From: Oceanobacillus rekensis
Lineage (GTDB): Bacteria; Bacillota; Bacilli; Bacillales; Amphibacillaceae
DNA length: 64,000 bases
Assembly: GCF_002153375.1 (NCBI RefSeq)
Contig: NZ_MTBQ01000003.1
Coordinates: 372,001 to 436,000, forward strand
Reading direction: 5' to 3'
Part shown: piece by piece, positions 8,718-18,004 of the stretch
Numbering within the stretch: position 1 is the stretch's first letter
Layout of the letters: each line of letters begins with the position of its first letter
The notes under the pieces: model-generated
What the model saw: only the letters and a program-made list of their open reading frames with translations
The model's database searches: none
What the model was told of the DNA's origin: nothing
Program-made: the position numbers and the translations under genes

Positions 8718-9728
8718 TTATTCGCCAATTTTCGTTCCGTAAGTAAAGTAGGATTCCGGTGGTGTACTTCCCCACATTTCCAGACCTAATTGACCTTTAC
8801 CTGCAGACCATTCGATTGCTTCCCAATCTGGTGAGAACATCAAGAATCCGCCTGTCCAAATTTCTATACGATGACCAGAAGGTTCAAAAACATAAATGAA
8901 TTGTGCACCACTTGTTCCATGCTTACCAGGACCCCACTCAATCTTAATACCATTTTCTACCATGATATTTGCTGCGCGAATTAATTCATCAGGGGAATCT
9001 AAGTAATATGCTAGATGGTGGAATTTTGAACCAGTTTGTTGTGAGTTTCTCATAAATGCGATTTCATGAGCAATATTTGTTCTACTTAACCATGAACCTA
9101 AACGTATATCCTCATTGTTCTGTACATAATAACGATGATGAATACCAAGTAGTTCTGTCCACCATTGTTGTTCTTTTTGCACATCATCAGTCAAAATGTT
9201 AACATGGTCAAAACGACGAGGGGAAACTCCTCTCATCATATATTTACTTGGATGACTCGGTAGTTTAGAAATCAATTTTGGATCATTCGTTACAAACTTT
9301 TCTTTTTCCCAATACAATTCAACCGGTAAACCTGTAGGTGATTTAAAATGAAGCAGATCTCCTAATCCTTTCTTTTGTCCACCTTCAACCCAATTGTATT
9401 CAATGTTCATTTCTTTAAAAAGTTTTTCAAATAATAGTAGGGATTCTTTCGAGCTTACACGCCAGCCAATGCGATTCACTTCTGATTTATCCGATGCTTT
9501 TAATACTAGTGTGTGATGATCAAAGTCCTGCCATGCGCGTAAATAAGCAGTATCCCCATCTGTTTCTGTTAATACAAGACCCAATACTTCTGTATAGAAC
9601 CATAATGATTCATCGAAATTATCGACGCTGATTTCTACATGTCCTAGGTGTGCAACCGTTCGTAGATAGGTCTCTAACCTTTCTTGTGCTGTTTCTTTAC
9701 TGATAATTTCTTCTGATACTTTTGACAT
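8718..9728 (-). CDS. Type I extradiol (catechol 2,3-type) dioxygenase
   Basis: 336-residue meta-cleavage enzyme with two vicinal-oxygen-chelate domains. The active C-terminal domain carries the 2-His-1-Glu iron site: H175 in FDHVNILTDD, the H237/H238 pair in FHHLAYYLDS, and E289 in GHRIEIWTGG. H221 in NIAHEIAF is a candidate acid-base residue. It opens a catechol ring next to the hydroxyls to give a muconate semialdehyde. Because a decarboxylase follows it, a carboxylated catechol such as 2,3-dihydroxybenzoate is a plausible substrate, though catechol itself cannot be excluded. An N-terminal extension of about 22 residues precedes the first domain. Confidence 0.88.
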   Translation of the reverse strand: MSKVSEEIISKETAQERLETYLRTVAHLGHVEISVDNFDESLWFYTEVLGLVLTETDGDTAYLRAWQDFDHHTLVLKASDKSEVNRIGWRVSSKESLLLFEKLFKEMNIEYNWVEGGQKKGLGDLLHFKSPTGLPVELYWEKEKFVTNDPKLISKLPSHPSKYMMRGVSPRRFDHVNILTDDVQKEQQWWTELLGIHHRYYVQNNEDIRLGSWLSRTNIAHEIAFMRNSQQTGSKFHHLAYYLDSPDELIRAANIMVENGIKIEWGPGKHGTSGAQFIYVFEPSGHRIEIWTGGFLMFSPDWEAIEWSAGKGQLGLEMWGSTPPESYFTYGTKIGE

Positions 9729-9796
9729 TTATATTACCTCCAAAGTTTGTTTTTAAAATATTGTATTGAAAGTTCACCCAATTAATAATCTCAACT

Positions 9797-10825
9797 CTAT
9801 CCTGCGACAACTTTACTTTTCTTTTGCTTCTTTTCTCTGCTCATAATGGATGTACTATGTGCAGTGTGAAGGGATTCATCTGGATTAATGTAAACCTTCG
9901 CATTACTCACCGCAATTGGAGCTTCGCCAAAACCAGTTGCCATTAACTTAACTTTACCTTCATATGTTGATATATCTCCAACAGCATAAATACCTGGTAT
10001 ATTGGTCTCCGCCTTTGAGTTGACTACAATAGAATTTTTATTTATGGCTAATCCCCAGTCATTAATAGGACCTAAATTAGATATAAAACCATAATTCAGA
10101 ATATAATCATCTACTTTTAGTTCGGTAATTTCGTCACTTTTTGCTTCTTTCAACTTTATTGATTCAATTTTGGCCTCTCCCACTATTTCAGTAGGAGTAA
10201 ATGGTGTTAAGATATTAACCGACGACTCCTTCAGTAGCTTTACACTATAATCATGTGCTCTAAAGCGATCTCGTCGGTGAACGATCGTAACGCTTGATGC
10301 GATATTCTCTAACATTAAAGCCCAATCCACCGCTGAATCTCCACCACCAAAAACAGCTACATCTCTATTTTTAAATTCATTGAGATCTTTAATGTGATAA
10401 TGAAGGTTCTCCCCTTCAAATTTATCTTCATTCTCCAAGTTCATTTTCCTTGGTTTAAAGGCACCATTTCCAGCAGTAATAATAATGGTTCTAGAATAAT
10501 GTGTTTGCTTACTTGTTTTTATCGTGAAAATATCGTCTTCCTTTGTAACCTCTAAGACCTCTTCTTCCAAACAAATATCATTTTCAAATTGGCTCATTTG
10601 TTCCATCAATCCATCGACCAAATCACTCGCTTTGATCTTTGGAAATCCAGCAACATCATGCACGTATTTATCTGGATATAATGCTGCAAGTTGACCACCT
10701 AATTCTGGTAGACTCTCAATTATTTTCACACTTGCTTGTCTCATACCTGCATAAAAAGCAGTAAATAAACCTACTGGACCTCCACCTATAATGGTCATAT
10801 CGTATATTTCTTTTTCGGTACTCAT
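9797..10825 (-). CDS. Thioredoxin-reductase-like ferredoxin-NADP reductase (YumC type)
   Basis: 342-residue FAD/NADP enzyme. The FAD motif GGGPVG is near residues 14-19, [11 protein letters not shown] is typical of TrxR-like FNR, the NADP motif [10 protein letters not shown] lies in the middle, and GIYAVGDIS near the C-terminus binds FAD. There is no CxxC active-site pair of the thioredoxin reductase type, which agrees with ferredoxin reductase. In this operon it most likely feeds the 7Fe ferredoxin and so the Rieske oxygenase. A GTG at 10837 lies within the ribosome binding site AAAGGTGGTGG, so the ATG at 10825 was chosen. Confidence 0.87.
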   Translation of the reverse strand: MSTEKEIYDMTIIGGGPVGLFTAFYAGMRQASVKIIESLPELGGQLAALYPDKYVHDVAGFPKIKASDLVDGLMEQMSQFENDICLEEEVLEVTKEDDIFTIKTSKQTHYSRTIIITAGNGAFKPRKMNLENEDKFEGENLHYHIKDLNEFKNRDVAVFGGGDSAVDWALMLENIASSVTIVHRRDRFRAHDYSVKLLKESSVNILTPFTPTEIVGEAKIESIKLKEAKSDEITELKVDDYILNYGFISNLGPINDWGLAINKNSIVVNSKAETNIPGIYAVGDISTYEGKVKLMATGFGEAPIAVSNAKVYINPDESLHTAHSTSIMSREKKQKKSKVVAG

Positions 10826-10859
10826 TCCATCCACCACCTTTTAATTCTTGATGAGACTA

Positions 10860-11348
10860 CTATAAAATTAAACTAATCTTTCCATGAGGTCTTAAACTAT
10901 CTAAATTTAAAATGACTTTTTTACTTTTGATAGCAAATCCATTATTCTCCAAAACAATCTCATACTCATTTCTTCCAATAAACGTATCTACTACCTCTCG
11001 TTTTGTTCGGTGTGTTGTAAAATTGCACTCCACCGTAATCACATCAGAATCCAGATTACTAACGATTATATTATGAACATTTCTCGTCGTAGTAGAATGT
11101 GGGTATTCGACATGTGCTTCCTTCTTTAAAAGCCTTTCCGCACGTTCTTGCAGTCGAGCTCGATTATCATGAACATAGTATAAAGATTTTGTTGCATCTG
11201 CATTTGGATCACCCAAAGGAGGTACAGTATAGGTAGCATCATCCGTAAACAATGCAGCCCACTCATTCAACTGCCATTCATCTAATATCTTTGCTTCCCT
11301 ATATAGAAAATCAACTACATCTTGACGCGTTACCGTTGTGACAGTCAT
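10860..11348 (-). CDS. Aromatic ring-hydroxylating dioxygenase, beta subunit
   Basis: 162-residue small subunit with the cone-shaped SnoaL-like fold of Rieske oxygenase beta chains (FLYREAKILDEWQLNEWAAL near the N-terminus, then DDATYTVPP). It has a structural role in the alpha3beta3 oxygenase and carries no cofactor. Its ATG overlaps the alpha-subunit stop in an ATGA, so the two are translationally coupled. Length is typical of the family (about 160-190). Confidence 0.9.
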   Translation of the reverse strand: MTVTTVTRQDVVDFLYREAKILDEWQLNEWAALFTDDATYTVPPLGDPNADATKSLYYVHDNRARLQERAERLLKKEAHVEYPHSTTTRNVHNIIVSNLDSDVITVECNFTTHRTKREVVDTFIGRNEYEIVLENNGFAIKSKKVILNLDSLRPHGKISLIL

Positions 11349-12622
11349 TTTAAAGCAGCCTCCTTTTCCAAGGATTCTTGAATTCTTGTATTATATTGCC
11401 TCCAAAAATTCCTCATTTGAACCTCATCTGTTGCCAGCGCGTTACCTTCTCCTCTAACCATTCCTTTGGAAATATCATTCCACTCAACCTCTTGGTTATT
11501 GTTATATGCTTCCTGACATAATTCCAATGCTTCATTATCGTCTGGTGTCGCGAAGCCGCCTGGGCCTAAAAATTCCAGGAAGTTATTATTTCTCGCCAAT
11601 CTATGTTTCTCGTTTTCTCCCTTAGGAGCTAATGAATATCCGGATACTTCCATATAACCAGGCGATGTCGGGTAAAATGTTCTTGCTGTCACAGCCATAA
11701 TGTCATTAATGACTAGGTTAGGGAATATTACGATGTTCCGATTGTAATTTGCGATTCGATCTGCACGTTCCTCGCCAAATCGATCCGCAAGTTTAACTTT
11801 CATTTCTTCCATATCTGCTTTAAATTTCTCATCCCATATTGGAGTCCATTGTGCAACAGGTCTTCCCCATGGAGCTACATATTCAATAACACCATGACCA
11901 TTGTCCAATTCAATCCCTTTTCCTTCTAATTTCACGCGTTTTAAATTAGGATCTTGTGCTTGCTTAATGTCAAAATACGTTTTATGGGTTGGCATACCAT
12001 GGTATAAGTCAACACTATTCTCAGCTAACAACTTCCAGTTTGCTCTCACACTGTACTCTTGTACGCCACCTAAAGCTTCTAATCCATTTTCCGATTGATC
12101 CACTACCAGATCAATGTATTCTTTCGCATTTCCTAAATATTCATCTAAAGAAATAGCATTTTCATCAAAGTTTACAAACATGAATCCACGATAGTTTTCT
12201 ATTCTATTAACCGCTTTCATGTTCTTCGTACCTTCATCATTAAAATCTTCAGGAAAACCATCTTTCCCAGGCATTCCTACTAGCTCACCGTCATTTTTAA
12301 AACTCCAAGCATGGTAGAAACAACGGAATACTCTTGAATTCCCTTCGTTTTCCCTACAAACCAATGCTCCACGATGTGGACATGTATTGTATAAAGCTCT
12401 AATTTCGCCATCCTGGCTGTGTACAAATAGCAAGTTGCGTCCGCCAACTTTTTTTCGTTTATAATCACCTAATTCAGGAATCTCCGTTTCATGCCCGATG
12501 AACAACCAGCACTTATTGAAAATTTCTGCTCGCTCTCTTGCTAATATTTCTTTATCAGAAAACACACTTCGATGAACAAGAAATTCATGTTTCTCTGTAT
12601 TATCACGTATAATTTGATCCAT
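11345..12622 (-). CDS. Aromatic ring-hydroxylating dioxygenase, Rieske alpha subunit
   Basis: 425-residue oxygenase large subunit. The Rieske [2Fe-2S] site is C81-P-H83 with C101-x2-H104 (CPHRG...CFYHAWSF). The mononuclear iron site has H208 and H213 in DLYHGMPTH, the bridging residue D205, and a probable carboxylate ligand in DDNEALELC near residue 357. It adds O2 across an aromatic ring using electrons from reductase and ferredoxin. The substrate is not determined by the sequence. The downstream genes suggest an aromatic acid (benzoate-, cumate- or phthalate-like, or salicylate/anthranilate). It is the first gene of the operon and follows a leader of about 280 bases. Confidence 0.9.
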   Translation of the reverse strand: MDQIIRDNTEKHEFLVHRSVFSDKEILARERAEIFNKCWLFIGHETEIPELGDYKRKKVGGRNLLFVHSQDGEIRALYNTCPHRGALVCRENEGNSRVFRCFYHAWSFKNDGELVGMPGKDGFPEDFNDEGTKNMKAVNRIENYRGFMFVNFDENAISLDEYLGNAKEYIDLVVDQSENGLEALGGVQEYSVRANWKLLAENSVDLYHGMPTHKTYFDIKQAQDPNLKRVKLEGKGIELDNGHGVIEYVAPWGRPVAQWTPIWDEKFKADMEEMKVKLADRFGEERADRIANYNRNIVIFPNLVINDIMAVTARTFYPTSPGYMEVSGYSLAPKGENEKHRLARNNNFLEFLGPGGFATPDDNEALELCQEAYNNNQEVEWNDISKGMVRGEGNALATDEVQMRNFWRQYNTRIQESLEKEAALK

Positions 12623-12741
12623 TTGATACCCTCCAGTTTCTATTAAGAGTTTATTTCCTTTTGATTGCCTCTACATTTTCTGTAACTTAAGTAACTCTTG
12701 CATGGTATCCGATTCCCTAATTTGTTACCGCTTGCATTTCC

Positions 12742-12816
12742 TCAACTGCTTTTAACTCGTTGTTCATTTGTACCACTACCTCTAACAGCTCTTGTTACAA
12801 AAGCAACTTTAACTTT
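12742..12816 (-). pseudogene. Possible remnant of a short-chain dehydrogenase N-terminus
   Basis: The minus strand reads KVKVAFVTRAVRGSGTNEQ and then meets a stop at 12742-12744, with another stop just upstream. It resembles the nucleotide-binding start of an SDR (KVAFVTGAxRGxG), with the first Gly changed to Arg. No open frame continues. It sits directly upstream of the Rieske alpha gene, where cis-dihydrodiol dehydrogenases are often encoded. The stretch is short, so chance similarity is possible. Confidence 0.35.
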
Positions 12817-12902
12817 CTAATATCTCACGCATTCGATTATCTTCTAAAATCACTCCTCAGCAGATAACCTAAATTAATTTGTGATTTGTTTGCTTACTAC
12901 TC

Positions 12903-12932
12903 ATTATAAGAGTCTGATTATTTAGATTCCAA
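12903..12932 (-). promoter_or_regulatory. Candidate promoter of the dioxygenase operon
   Basis: On the minus strand TTGGAA (12932-12927), an 18-base spacer and TATAAT (12908-12903) are seen. The -35 region overlaps the small inverted repeat ATTCcaattGAAT (12926-12938). A weak -35 beside a dyad suits activation by the divergent LysR protein. The 12623-13149 stretch otherwise holds only the SDR-like remnant and the lysR promoter. Confidence 0.4.
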
Positions 12933-13001
12933 TTGAATTTATTTTGCTTTACATATAAATTTCAAAAAATAATCTATATTAGTAAATTTCGATTAGTTAA
13001 G

Positions 13002-13031
13002 TTGACATCCAGTAGTTTTTTGTTCTATCAT
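13002..13031 (+). promoter_or_regulatory. Candidate lysR promoter
   Basis: TTGACA (13002-13007) and TATCAT (13026-13031) with an 18-base spacer lie about 120 bases before the LysR start. Confidence 0.4.
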
Positions 13032-13149
13032 AAATCTATAGTTTTCTCTATTTTTTTAAGTTACGCTATTATTCTACAAAAAAGCATCATTCAAACTATA
13101 TTTGTAAACGCTTTCCGAAATTGAAATAAGCTAGTCCAGGAGGAATAAA

Positions 13150-14031
13150 ATGAACGAAAGTCAATTACATACTTTTCTAACTGTAGCCAAATATAAAAGC
13201 TATTCAAAAGCTGCCGTTGTCCTTAATGTTACGCAACCAACCATTACATCAAGAATAAAGGCTCTAGAAGATATCTTAAGTTGCGAGCTTTTTAAAAGAA
13301 TTGGTCATGAAATTTTCTTAACACAAGAAGGAAATATGTTTATCGACTATGCTGAAAATATTCTAGTATATATGAAACATTCAAAAGAAATTACAAACCA
13401 GGTTAAAGATCCGGTCATAAAAGTTGGTTTCTCCCCCGGATACTCTTATTCATTTATTATAGAACTTTTAAAAACAATCAAATTAATTGGCAAGATAGAT
13501 ATCCAGGTGATTGAATCTGATTCTGTCAGTTTAAATGAATTGGCTCTCTCAGGTGAAGTAGACTTAATATTCACTAGAGATGTTCTATTAAATAATCATG
13601 ACATTATTTCAGAATATCTATTTGATAATAACCTTGTAATTGCCCTACCAGAAAGCCATCATCTATGTCAGAAACAAACGCTTCACATAGAAGACTTAAG
13701 TGAGGAAACGATTATCAGTTATAAACGAAATTCTTATTTATGGAACCTAATTGATAAACAACTCATGGGTGCACAAAATATAACTCGCATTGATGTTGAT
13801 CATAATGAAATGCTTTTTAAAGCAGTTGCAAGTGAGATAGGAATTGGAATCATTCCTATGCTTGGTATTGATAAGCAATATGAAAGTGAAGTGGAAATAC
13901 GGGAAATAAGTGAGATTTCCAATATCCCGAATAAAGTTTATGTACAATACCGGAAAAATGATCGAATAGAAAATATTGCTAAAAAAATCATTTACTCTAT
14001 CATTAATCATAAATATAAAGAAGTCCACTGA
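13150..14031 (+). CDS. LysR family transcriptional regulator of the catabolic island
   Basis: 293-residue LysR-type regulator. The N-terminal winged helix-turn-helix (residues 1-60, SYSKAAVVLNVTQPTITSRIKALE) is followed by a periplasmic-binding-like effector domain. It is divergent from the dioxygenase operon and convergent with the tautomerase operon. It is therefore the likely activator of the upper operon, with a pathway intermediate as inducer (inference). The ribosome binding site AGGAGG lies 7 bases before the ATG. Length is normal. Confidence 0.9.
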   Translation: MNESQLHTFLTVAKYKSYSKAAVVLNVTQPTITSRIKALEDILSCELFKRIGHEIFLTQEGNMFIDYAENILVYMKHSKEITNQVKDPVIKVGFSPGYSYSFIIELLKTIKLIGKIDIQVIESDSVSLNELALSGEVDLIFTRDVLLNNHDIISEYLFDNNLVIALPESHHLCQKQTLHIEDLSEETIISYKRNSYLWNLIDKQLMGAQNITRIDVDHNEMLFKAVASEIGIGIIPMLGIDKQYESEVEIREISEISNIPNKVYVQYRKNDRIENIAKKIIYSIINHKYKEVH

Positions 14032-14048
14032 GGCGGATATGGAAAAAA

Positions 14049-14086
14049 GGTTCTTCTGCCGTCCATAAACTGGAGGCAAAAGAACC
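14049..14086 (-). terminator. Intrinsic terminator of the lower catabolic operon
   Basis: GGTTCTTCTGCC (14049-14060) pairs with GGCAAAAGAACC (14075-14086), and on the minus strand the stem is followed by TTTTTT. It ends the operon that finishes with the tautomerase gene and may also stop lysR transcription. The GGTTCTTTTGC part resembles the dispersed GGAAGCA hairpin family. Confidence 0.7.
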
Positions 14087-14100
14087 GACCATATTTCTTC

Positions 14101-14292
14101 CTACTTCCCTAACTTTTCTGCTGTTTTACCACCAACAGACCAATGCGATTTTGGTACTTCATTAACAATAACACGGACATTTTCTATCGGGGCATCCAAT
14201 GACTCACTAACCGTATTACTAACATTCTTCATTAATGCTTCAATTTTTTCTGGAGATCTTCCTTCCAACACTTGTATATTTATAAGTGGCAT
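14101..14292 (-). CDS. xylH: 4-oxalocrotonate tautomerase
   Basis: 63 residues from the ATG at 14292, which puts the catalytic Pro directly after Met (MPLINIQVLEGRSPEKIEALM). The longer reading from 14313 would bury the Pro-1 nucleophile. AGGAGG lies about 7 bases before this ATG. It isomerises 2-hydroxymuconate to 2-oxo-3-hexenedioate in the oxalocrotonate branch of meta cleavage. Its presence shows that the intermediate is a 2-hydroxy, not a 2-amino, muconate. It is the last gene of the lower operon. Confidence 0.92.
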   Translation of the reverse strand: MPLINIQVLEGRSPEKIEALMKNVSNTVSESLDAPIENVRVIVNEVPKSHWSVGGKTAEKLGK

Positions 14293-14332
14293 GCTTTTCC
14301 CTCCTAATATCAAGATTATCCTATTATTTATA

Positions 14333-15121
14333 TTATTCTTTTACAAAGAAAGAAACATCACCTAAACCACCATATTTTACATTAACAAAATCACCAGGAG
14401 ATAGACGGACTGCGGATGTAATACCACCCGTTAAAATAGGTTGTCCAGCTTTTACCTTTTCTCCCTTTTTACTTAACATATTAGCAAGTCTTGCAACAGA
14501 TTTGGCTGGATGCCCCAATACGGCAGCGCCAGCTCCCAATGACCTGATCTCTCCATTTATCGATAATGTTACTCCAACGACATCCAATTCTAATTCTTCA
14601 GGTTTTCTTAAATATGTTCCAAACACTGCCCCTGCTGCAGAAGTGTTATCCGCAATAACATCTGGAAGTGTAAAGTTGAAGTTCTCATATCGACTATCAA
14701 TAATCTCAATCGCCGGAAAAACATAATCTGTTGCGCGCAATACATCTAGAGAAGTAATGCCAGGTCCTTCCAAATCTCTTCCTAAGATAAACCCAATTTC
14801 AGGTTCTACTTTTGGATGGATATAATCAGATATGGAAATGGAATCTCCTTCTTCGACTACCATATTATCAAATACATAGCCATATATCGGATCATCTACA
14901 TCCATTTGTTTCATTTTAGCTTCACTTGTTATTCCCATCTTCGGACCAATAATTTTATGCCCTTCTTCTAATTTCTGGCGAATCAGTTCTTCTTGAACGA
15001 GATATGCTTCATCAATGGAAAGTTCCGGATATAAATCCGTCGTAATTTTTGTTATTTCTTGTTTTTCTTTTTCTGCGTTGTGTACATAATTAGCTAGTTC
15101 TTTGATTTGATTAGTATCCAT
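14333..15121 (-). CDS. xylI: 4-oxalocrotonate decarboxylase
   Basis: 262 residues of the fumarylacetoacetase-like hydratase/decarboxylase family (PEIGFILG, ATDYVFPAIEIIDSRY, GHPAKSVARLANML). It is one of two paralogues in the operon. The pair, with a tautomerase and dehydrogenase present, matches XylI/DmpH (decarboxylase) plus XylJ/DmpE (hydratase). This copy has HPKVEPEIGFILGRDL where the metal-binding Glu residues of the family lie. It removes CO2 from 2-oxo-3-hexenedioate to give 2-hydroxypenta-2,4-dienoate. The split of roles between the two copies rests on resemblance and is less certain than the family. Confidence 0.82.
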   Translation of the reverse strand: MDTNQIKELANYVHNAEKEKQEITKITTDLYPELSIDEAYLVQEELIRQKLEEGHKIIGPKMGITSEAKMKQMDVDDPIYGYVFDNMVVEEGDSISISDYIHPKVEPEIGFILGRDLEGPGITSLDVLRATDYVFPAIEIIDSRYENFNFTLPDVIADNTSAAGAVFGTYLRKPEELELDVVGVTLSINGEIRSLGAGAAVLGHPAKSVARLANMLSKKGEKVKAGQPILTGGITSAVRLSPGDFVNVKYGGLGDVSFFVKE

Positions 15122-15199
15122 ATTGTCATATCACTCCAGTTACAATTGTTTATTTTTATATCAACGAACAATTTTAATTACTCTCTATTAATAATTAAT

Positions 15200-16225
15200 T
15201 TACAATTGTAGTTGTTTTTTCTTTTTTTCTAGTTCAGCCGCAACATCTATAATCATATCTTCTTGGCCGCCAATAATTTCCCGCTTACCTAATTCTATCA
15301 AGATATCACGGGAATCTACGGAGAATTTCTCAGCCGCTCGGTTGGCATGTAATAGAAAACTAGAATATACTCCTGCATAACCTAATGTTAAGCTATCACG
15401 ATTGATTTCTTGCGGTTTTGGTAAAATTGGCGCAACAATTTCTTCGGCAATATCCATCATCTTGTACAAATCAACACCTGTATGGATGCCCATTCTTTCT
15501 AAAACTGCAACTAATACTTCTGTTTGGGTATTCCCTGCACCTGCACCTAAACAACGAATACTACCATCGATTCGAGTGGCACCTTCTTCAATTGCCACTA
15601 ATGTATTAGCCATTGCAAGGGACAAATTGTTATGGCCATGGAACCCAATATTTACTGTTAACTCTTGGCGAAGTGCCTTGATTCTATCTTTCACTTCATG
15701 CGGAAGTAGTGCACCTGCAGAGTCTACAACATAGATCGTATCGGCGCCATAGCTTTCCATTAATTTAGCTTGCTCTACTAATTTTTCAACTGGAGCCATA
15801 TGACTCATCATTAGGAAGCCAACCGTTTCCAGTCCTAGTGTTTTTGCCGTTTCGATATGCTGTTTAGAAACATCCGCTTCTGTTACATGTGTTGCGATTC
15901 TTGCCATTTTTGCTCCAAGACCCGCTGCCACTTTCAGATCCTCAATTGTTCCAATACCTGGAAGCAATAATACCGCAATCTTCGAAAAATCGGCAACAGA
16001 CACTGCTGCTTCAATTAATTTCAATTCATCTGTTCCAGATAATCCATATTGTAATGAAGAACCACCTAATCCATCACCATGGGTAACCTCAATATACGGA
16101 ACTTTCGCCTCATTTAGCGCTTTTGCAACGGATGTTACTTGATCAACTGTAAACTGGTGGCTAACAGCATGACTTCCATCGCGTAATGCAACTTCGGTAA
16201 GTTTAATATCTATTTGATTTGACAT
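15200..16225 (-). CDS. dmpG: 4-hydroxy-2-oxovalerate aldolase
   Basis: 341-residue HMGL-like TIM-barrel aldolase (DmpG/BphI/MhpE class). The N-terminal LTEVALRDGSHA carries the catalytic R15 and metal ligand D16. The HxH metal site is in GFHGHNNLSLAMAN near residue 198. It splits 4-hydroxy-2-oxovalerate into pyruvate and acetaldehyde, and in this family it channels the aldehyde to the acylating dehydrogenase, whose gene is 15 bases upstream. Length is normal. Confidence 0.95.
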   Translation of the reverse strand: MSNQIDIKLTEVALRDGSHAVSHQFTVDQVTSVAKALNEAKVPYIEVTHGDGLGGSSLQYGLSGTDELKLIEAAVSVADFSKIAVLLLPGIGTIEDLKVAAGLGAKMARIATHVTEADVSKQHIETAKTLGLETVGFLMMSHMAPVEKLVEQAKLMESYGADTIYVVDSAGALLPHEVKDRIKALRQELTVNIGFHGHNNLSLAMANTLVAIEEGATRIDGSIRCLGAGAGNTQTEVLVAVLERMGIHTGVDLYKMMDIAEEIVAPILPKPQEINRDSLTLGYAGVYSSFLLHANRAAEKFSVDSRDILIELGKREIIGGQEDMIIDVAAELEKKKKQLQL

Positions 16226-16240
16226 ATTATTCCTCCTTTC

Positions 16241-17131
16241 TTAAGCTCTATTAGCTGATAAATTCGCACGATTTTTTGCAAATTCTTCTGCAACTTTAAC
16301 TGCTGCAGCTGTCATAATATCAAGATTTCCAGCATATTTCGGTAAGTAATGTCCTGCTCCTTCGATTTCAAGGAATACAGTAACTTTATTGCCATCAAAG
16401 ATAGGTTCTGTACGCACATTATATCCAGGCACATAGGATTGAACTTTTTTCGCCATTTCTAGGACAGAATTCGTAATTTTCGCTTGATCCATCGTACCTT
16501 CTTCAACAACTGCATGGACAGTATCACGCATCAAAATCGGCGGTTCAGCAGGATTTAGGATGATGATTGCCTTTCCTTTATTAGCTCCACCGACTTCTTC
16601 AATTGCCTTTGCCGTCGTTTCAGTAAATTCATCAATATTTGCTCTTGTTCCTGGTCCAGCACTTTTACTTGAAATAGTCGCAACAATTTCTCCATATTCT
16701 ACATTTGCAACTTGATTGATCGCATGAATAATTGGAATCGTTGCCTGTCCACCACATGTAATTAGATTGACATTATCTGCCTCTAAATGTTCACCAAGGT
16801 TCACTGTAGGAGCAACAAATGGTCCGATAGCAGCTGGTGTTAAATCAAGCATTTGTTTGCCAAGTTTTTTGGCTACTTCTGCATTATGAACATGTGCACC
16901 AGCACTTGTTGCATCAAAAACAATATCTACTAAATCTGGATGATCAAGTAGCCCATCAACCCCATTATCAAATACCTGAAGCCCTAAATATTGGGCATGT
17001 TTCATTCCACGTGATGTTAAATCAATCCCCATCATTGCCGTTAATTCCAATTCATCTGAATTTGCTAATTTAATCATTAGGTCTGATCCTATATTTCCAG
17101 AGCCAATGATACCGACTTTCACTTTTCCCAT
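16241..17131 (-). CDS. dmpF: Acetaldehyde dehydrogenase (acylating)
   Basis: 296-residue CoA-dependent acetaldehyde dehydrogenase (DmpF/BphJ class). The NAD motif [11 protein letters not shown] is at residues 8-18 and the catalytic C126 is in [10 protein letters not shown]. The C-terminal region has [18 protein letters not shown]. It turns acetaldehyde from the aldolase into acetyl-CoA. The tight coupling to the aldolase gene fits the known channelling complex. Confidence 0.95.
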   Translation of the reverse strand: MGKVKVGIIGSGNIGSDLMIKLANSDELELTAMMGIDLTSRGMKHAQYLGLQVFDNGVDGLLDHPDLVDIVFDATSAGAHVHNAEVAKKLGKQMLDLTPAAIGPFVAPTVNLGEHLEADNVNLITCGGQATIPIIHAINQVANVEYGEIVATISSKSAGPGTRANIDEFTETTAKAIEEVGGANKGKAIIILNPAEPPILMRDTVHAVVEEGTMDQAKITNSVLEMAKKVQSYVPGYNVRTEPIFDGNKVTVFLEIEGAGHYLPKYAGNLDIMTAAAVKVAEEFAKNRANLSANRA

Positions 17132-17191
17132 AGTACCCCTCCTTGATTTTATTAAAGTTTTAGAACCTTATAAAAATGGACTTTCACTTTT

Positions 17192-17986
17192 TCATTCCGA
17201 AAACGATACATGCACTTCCCCTAATTCAGCAAATTTCGCGTAAAAATGGTCTCCAGGTTTTCCTTCTACTGCAGCTGATAATGCTCCAGATAGAATGACT
17301 TCCCCTTTTTTCAGTGTAATTCCATAGTTTGCTAATTTATTAGCCAACCATGCAACACATTTTGCTGGGTCACCTAAAGCTGCTGCACCAACTCCAGTGT
17401 TTAATAATTCGCCATTTTTGTAGAGAGCCATCCCAATTTGTTTTAGGTCCACGTCTCCAACTTTTCTTGGTCTGCCCCCAAGTACATACAATCCGGAGGA
17501 AGCATTATCTGCAACCGTGTCCGCTAATGTAATCTTCCAATCTTTTATACGACTATCTACAATTTCCAGTGCAGGAACGATTGCATCTGTTGCTTTTAGT
17601 ACATCTAATGACGTTACATTTGGTCCAACTAAATCTTCTTTTAAAATAAAAGCAAGTTCTCCTTCTACTTTTGGTTGTAAAACAAGATCAGATGATATCG
17701 TTCCACCATTTTCAATTTCCATTTGATCTAATAAGTGGCCATAATCCGGTTCACCTACACCTAACATTTCTTGCATCGCCTTGGATGTTAGGCCAATCTT
17801 TTTACCCGTGATGCGTTCACCGTTTTTAACATATTGATTAATGGTGTGCAACTGTACTTGATAGGCCTCATCGACAGAGAGGTCAGGATCCAGCACGGTA
17901 ACTGGCTGAACCCCTTCTTTTAGACTCCAAGCATTGCTTAAGTGTTTTGCATGACTTTCCGTTTTTGTTGTATTTTCCGTTTTCAT
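17192..17986 (-). CDS. xylJ: 2-oxopent-4-enoate (2-hydroxypentadienoate) hydratase
   Basis: 264 residues, paralogue of the 14333-15121 protein. It has KKIGLTSKAMQEMLGV.EPDYG, LQPKVEGELAFIL, DNASSGLYVLGG and LGDPAKCVAWLANKL, which match XylJ/MhpD/DmpE hydratases. It adds water to 2-hydroxypenta-2,4-dienoate to form 4-hydroxy-2-oxovalerate, the substrate of the aldolase. A ribosome binding site of the AGGAGG type precedes the ATG. Confidence 0.87.
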   Translation of the reverse strand: MKTENTTKTESHAKHLSNAWSLKEGVQPVTVLDPDLSVDEAYQVQLHTINQYVKNGERITGKKIGLTSKAMQEMLGVGEPDYGHLLDQMEIENGGTISSDLVLQPKVEGELAFILKEDLVGPNVTSLDVLKATDAIVPALEIVDSRIKDWKITLADTVADNASSGLYVLGGRPRKVGDVDLKQIGMALYKNGELLNTGVGAAALGDPAKCVAWLANKLANYGITLKKGEVILSGALSAAVEGKPGDHFYAKFAELGEVHVSFSE

Positions 17987-18004
17987 TGGTATCCTCCTGC
18001 ATTC

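Noticed and set aside
12933-13124. 63-codon plus-strand frame upstream of lysR
   Set aside because: No ribosome binding site; AT-rich Phe/Ile/Lys composition of non-coding DNA; overlaps the promoter region.
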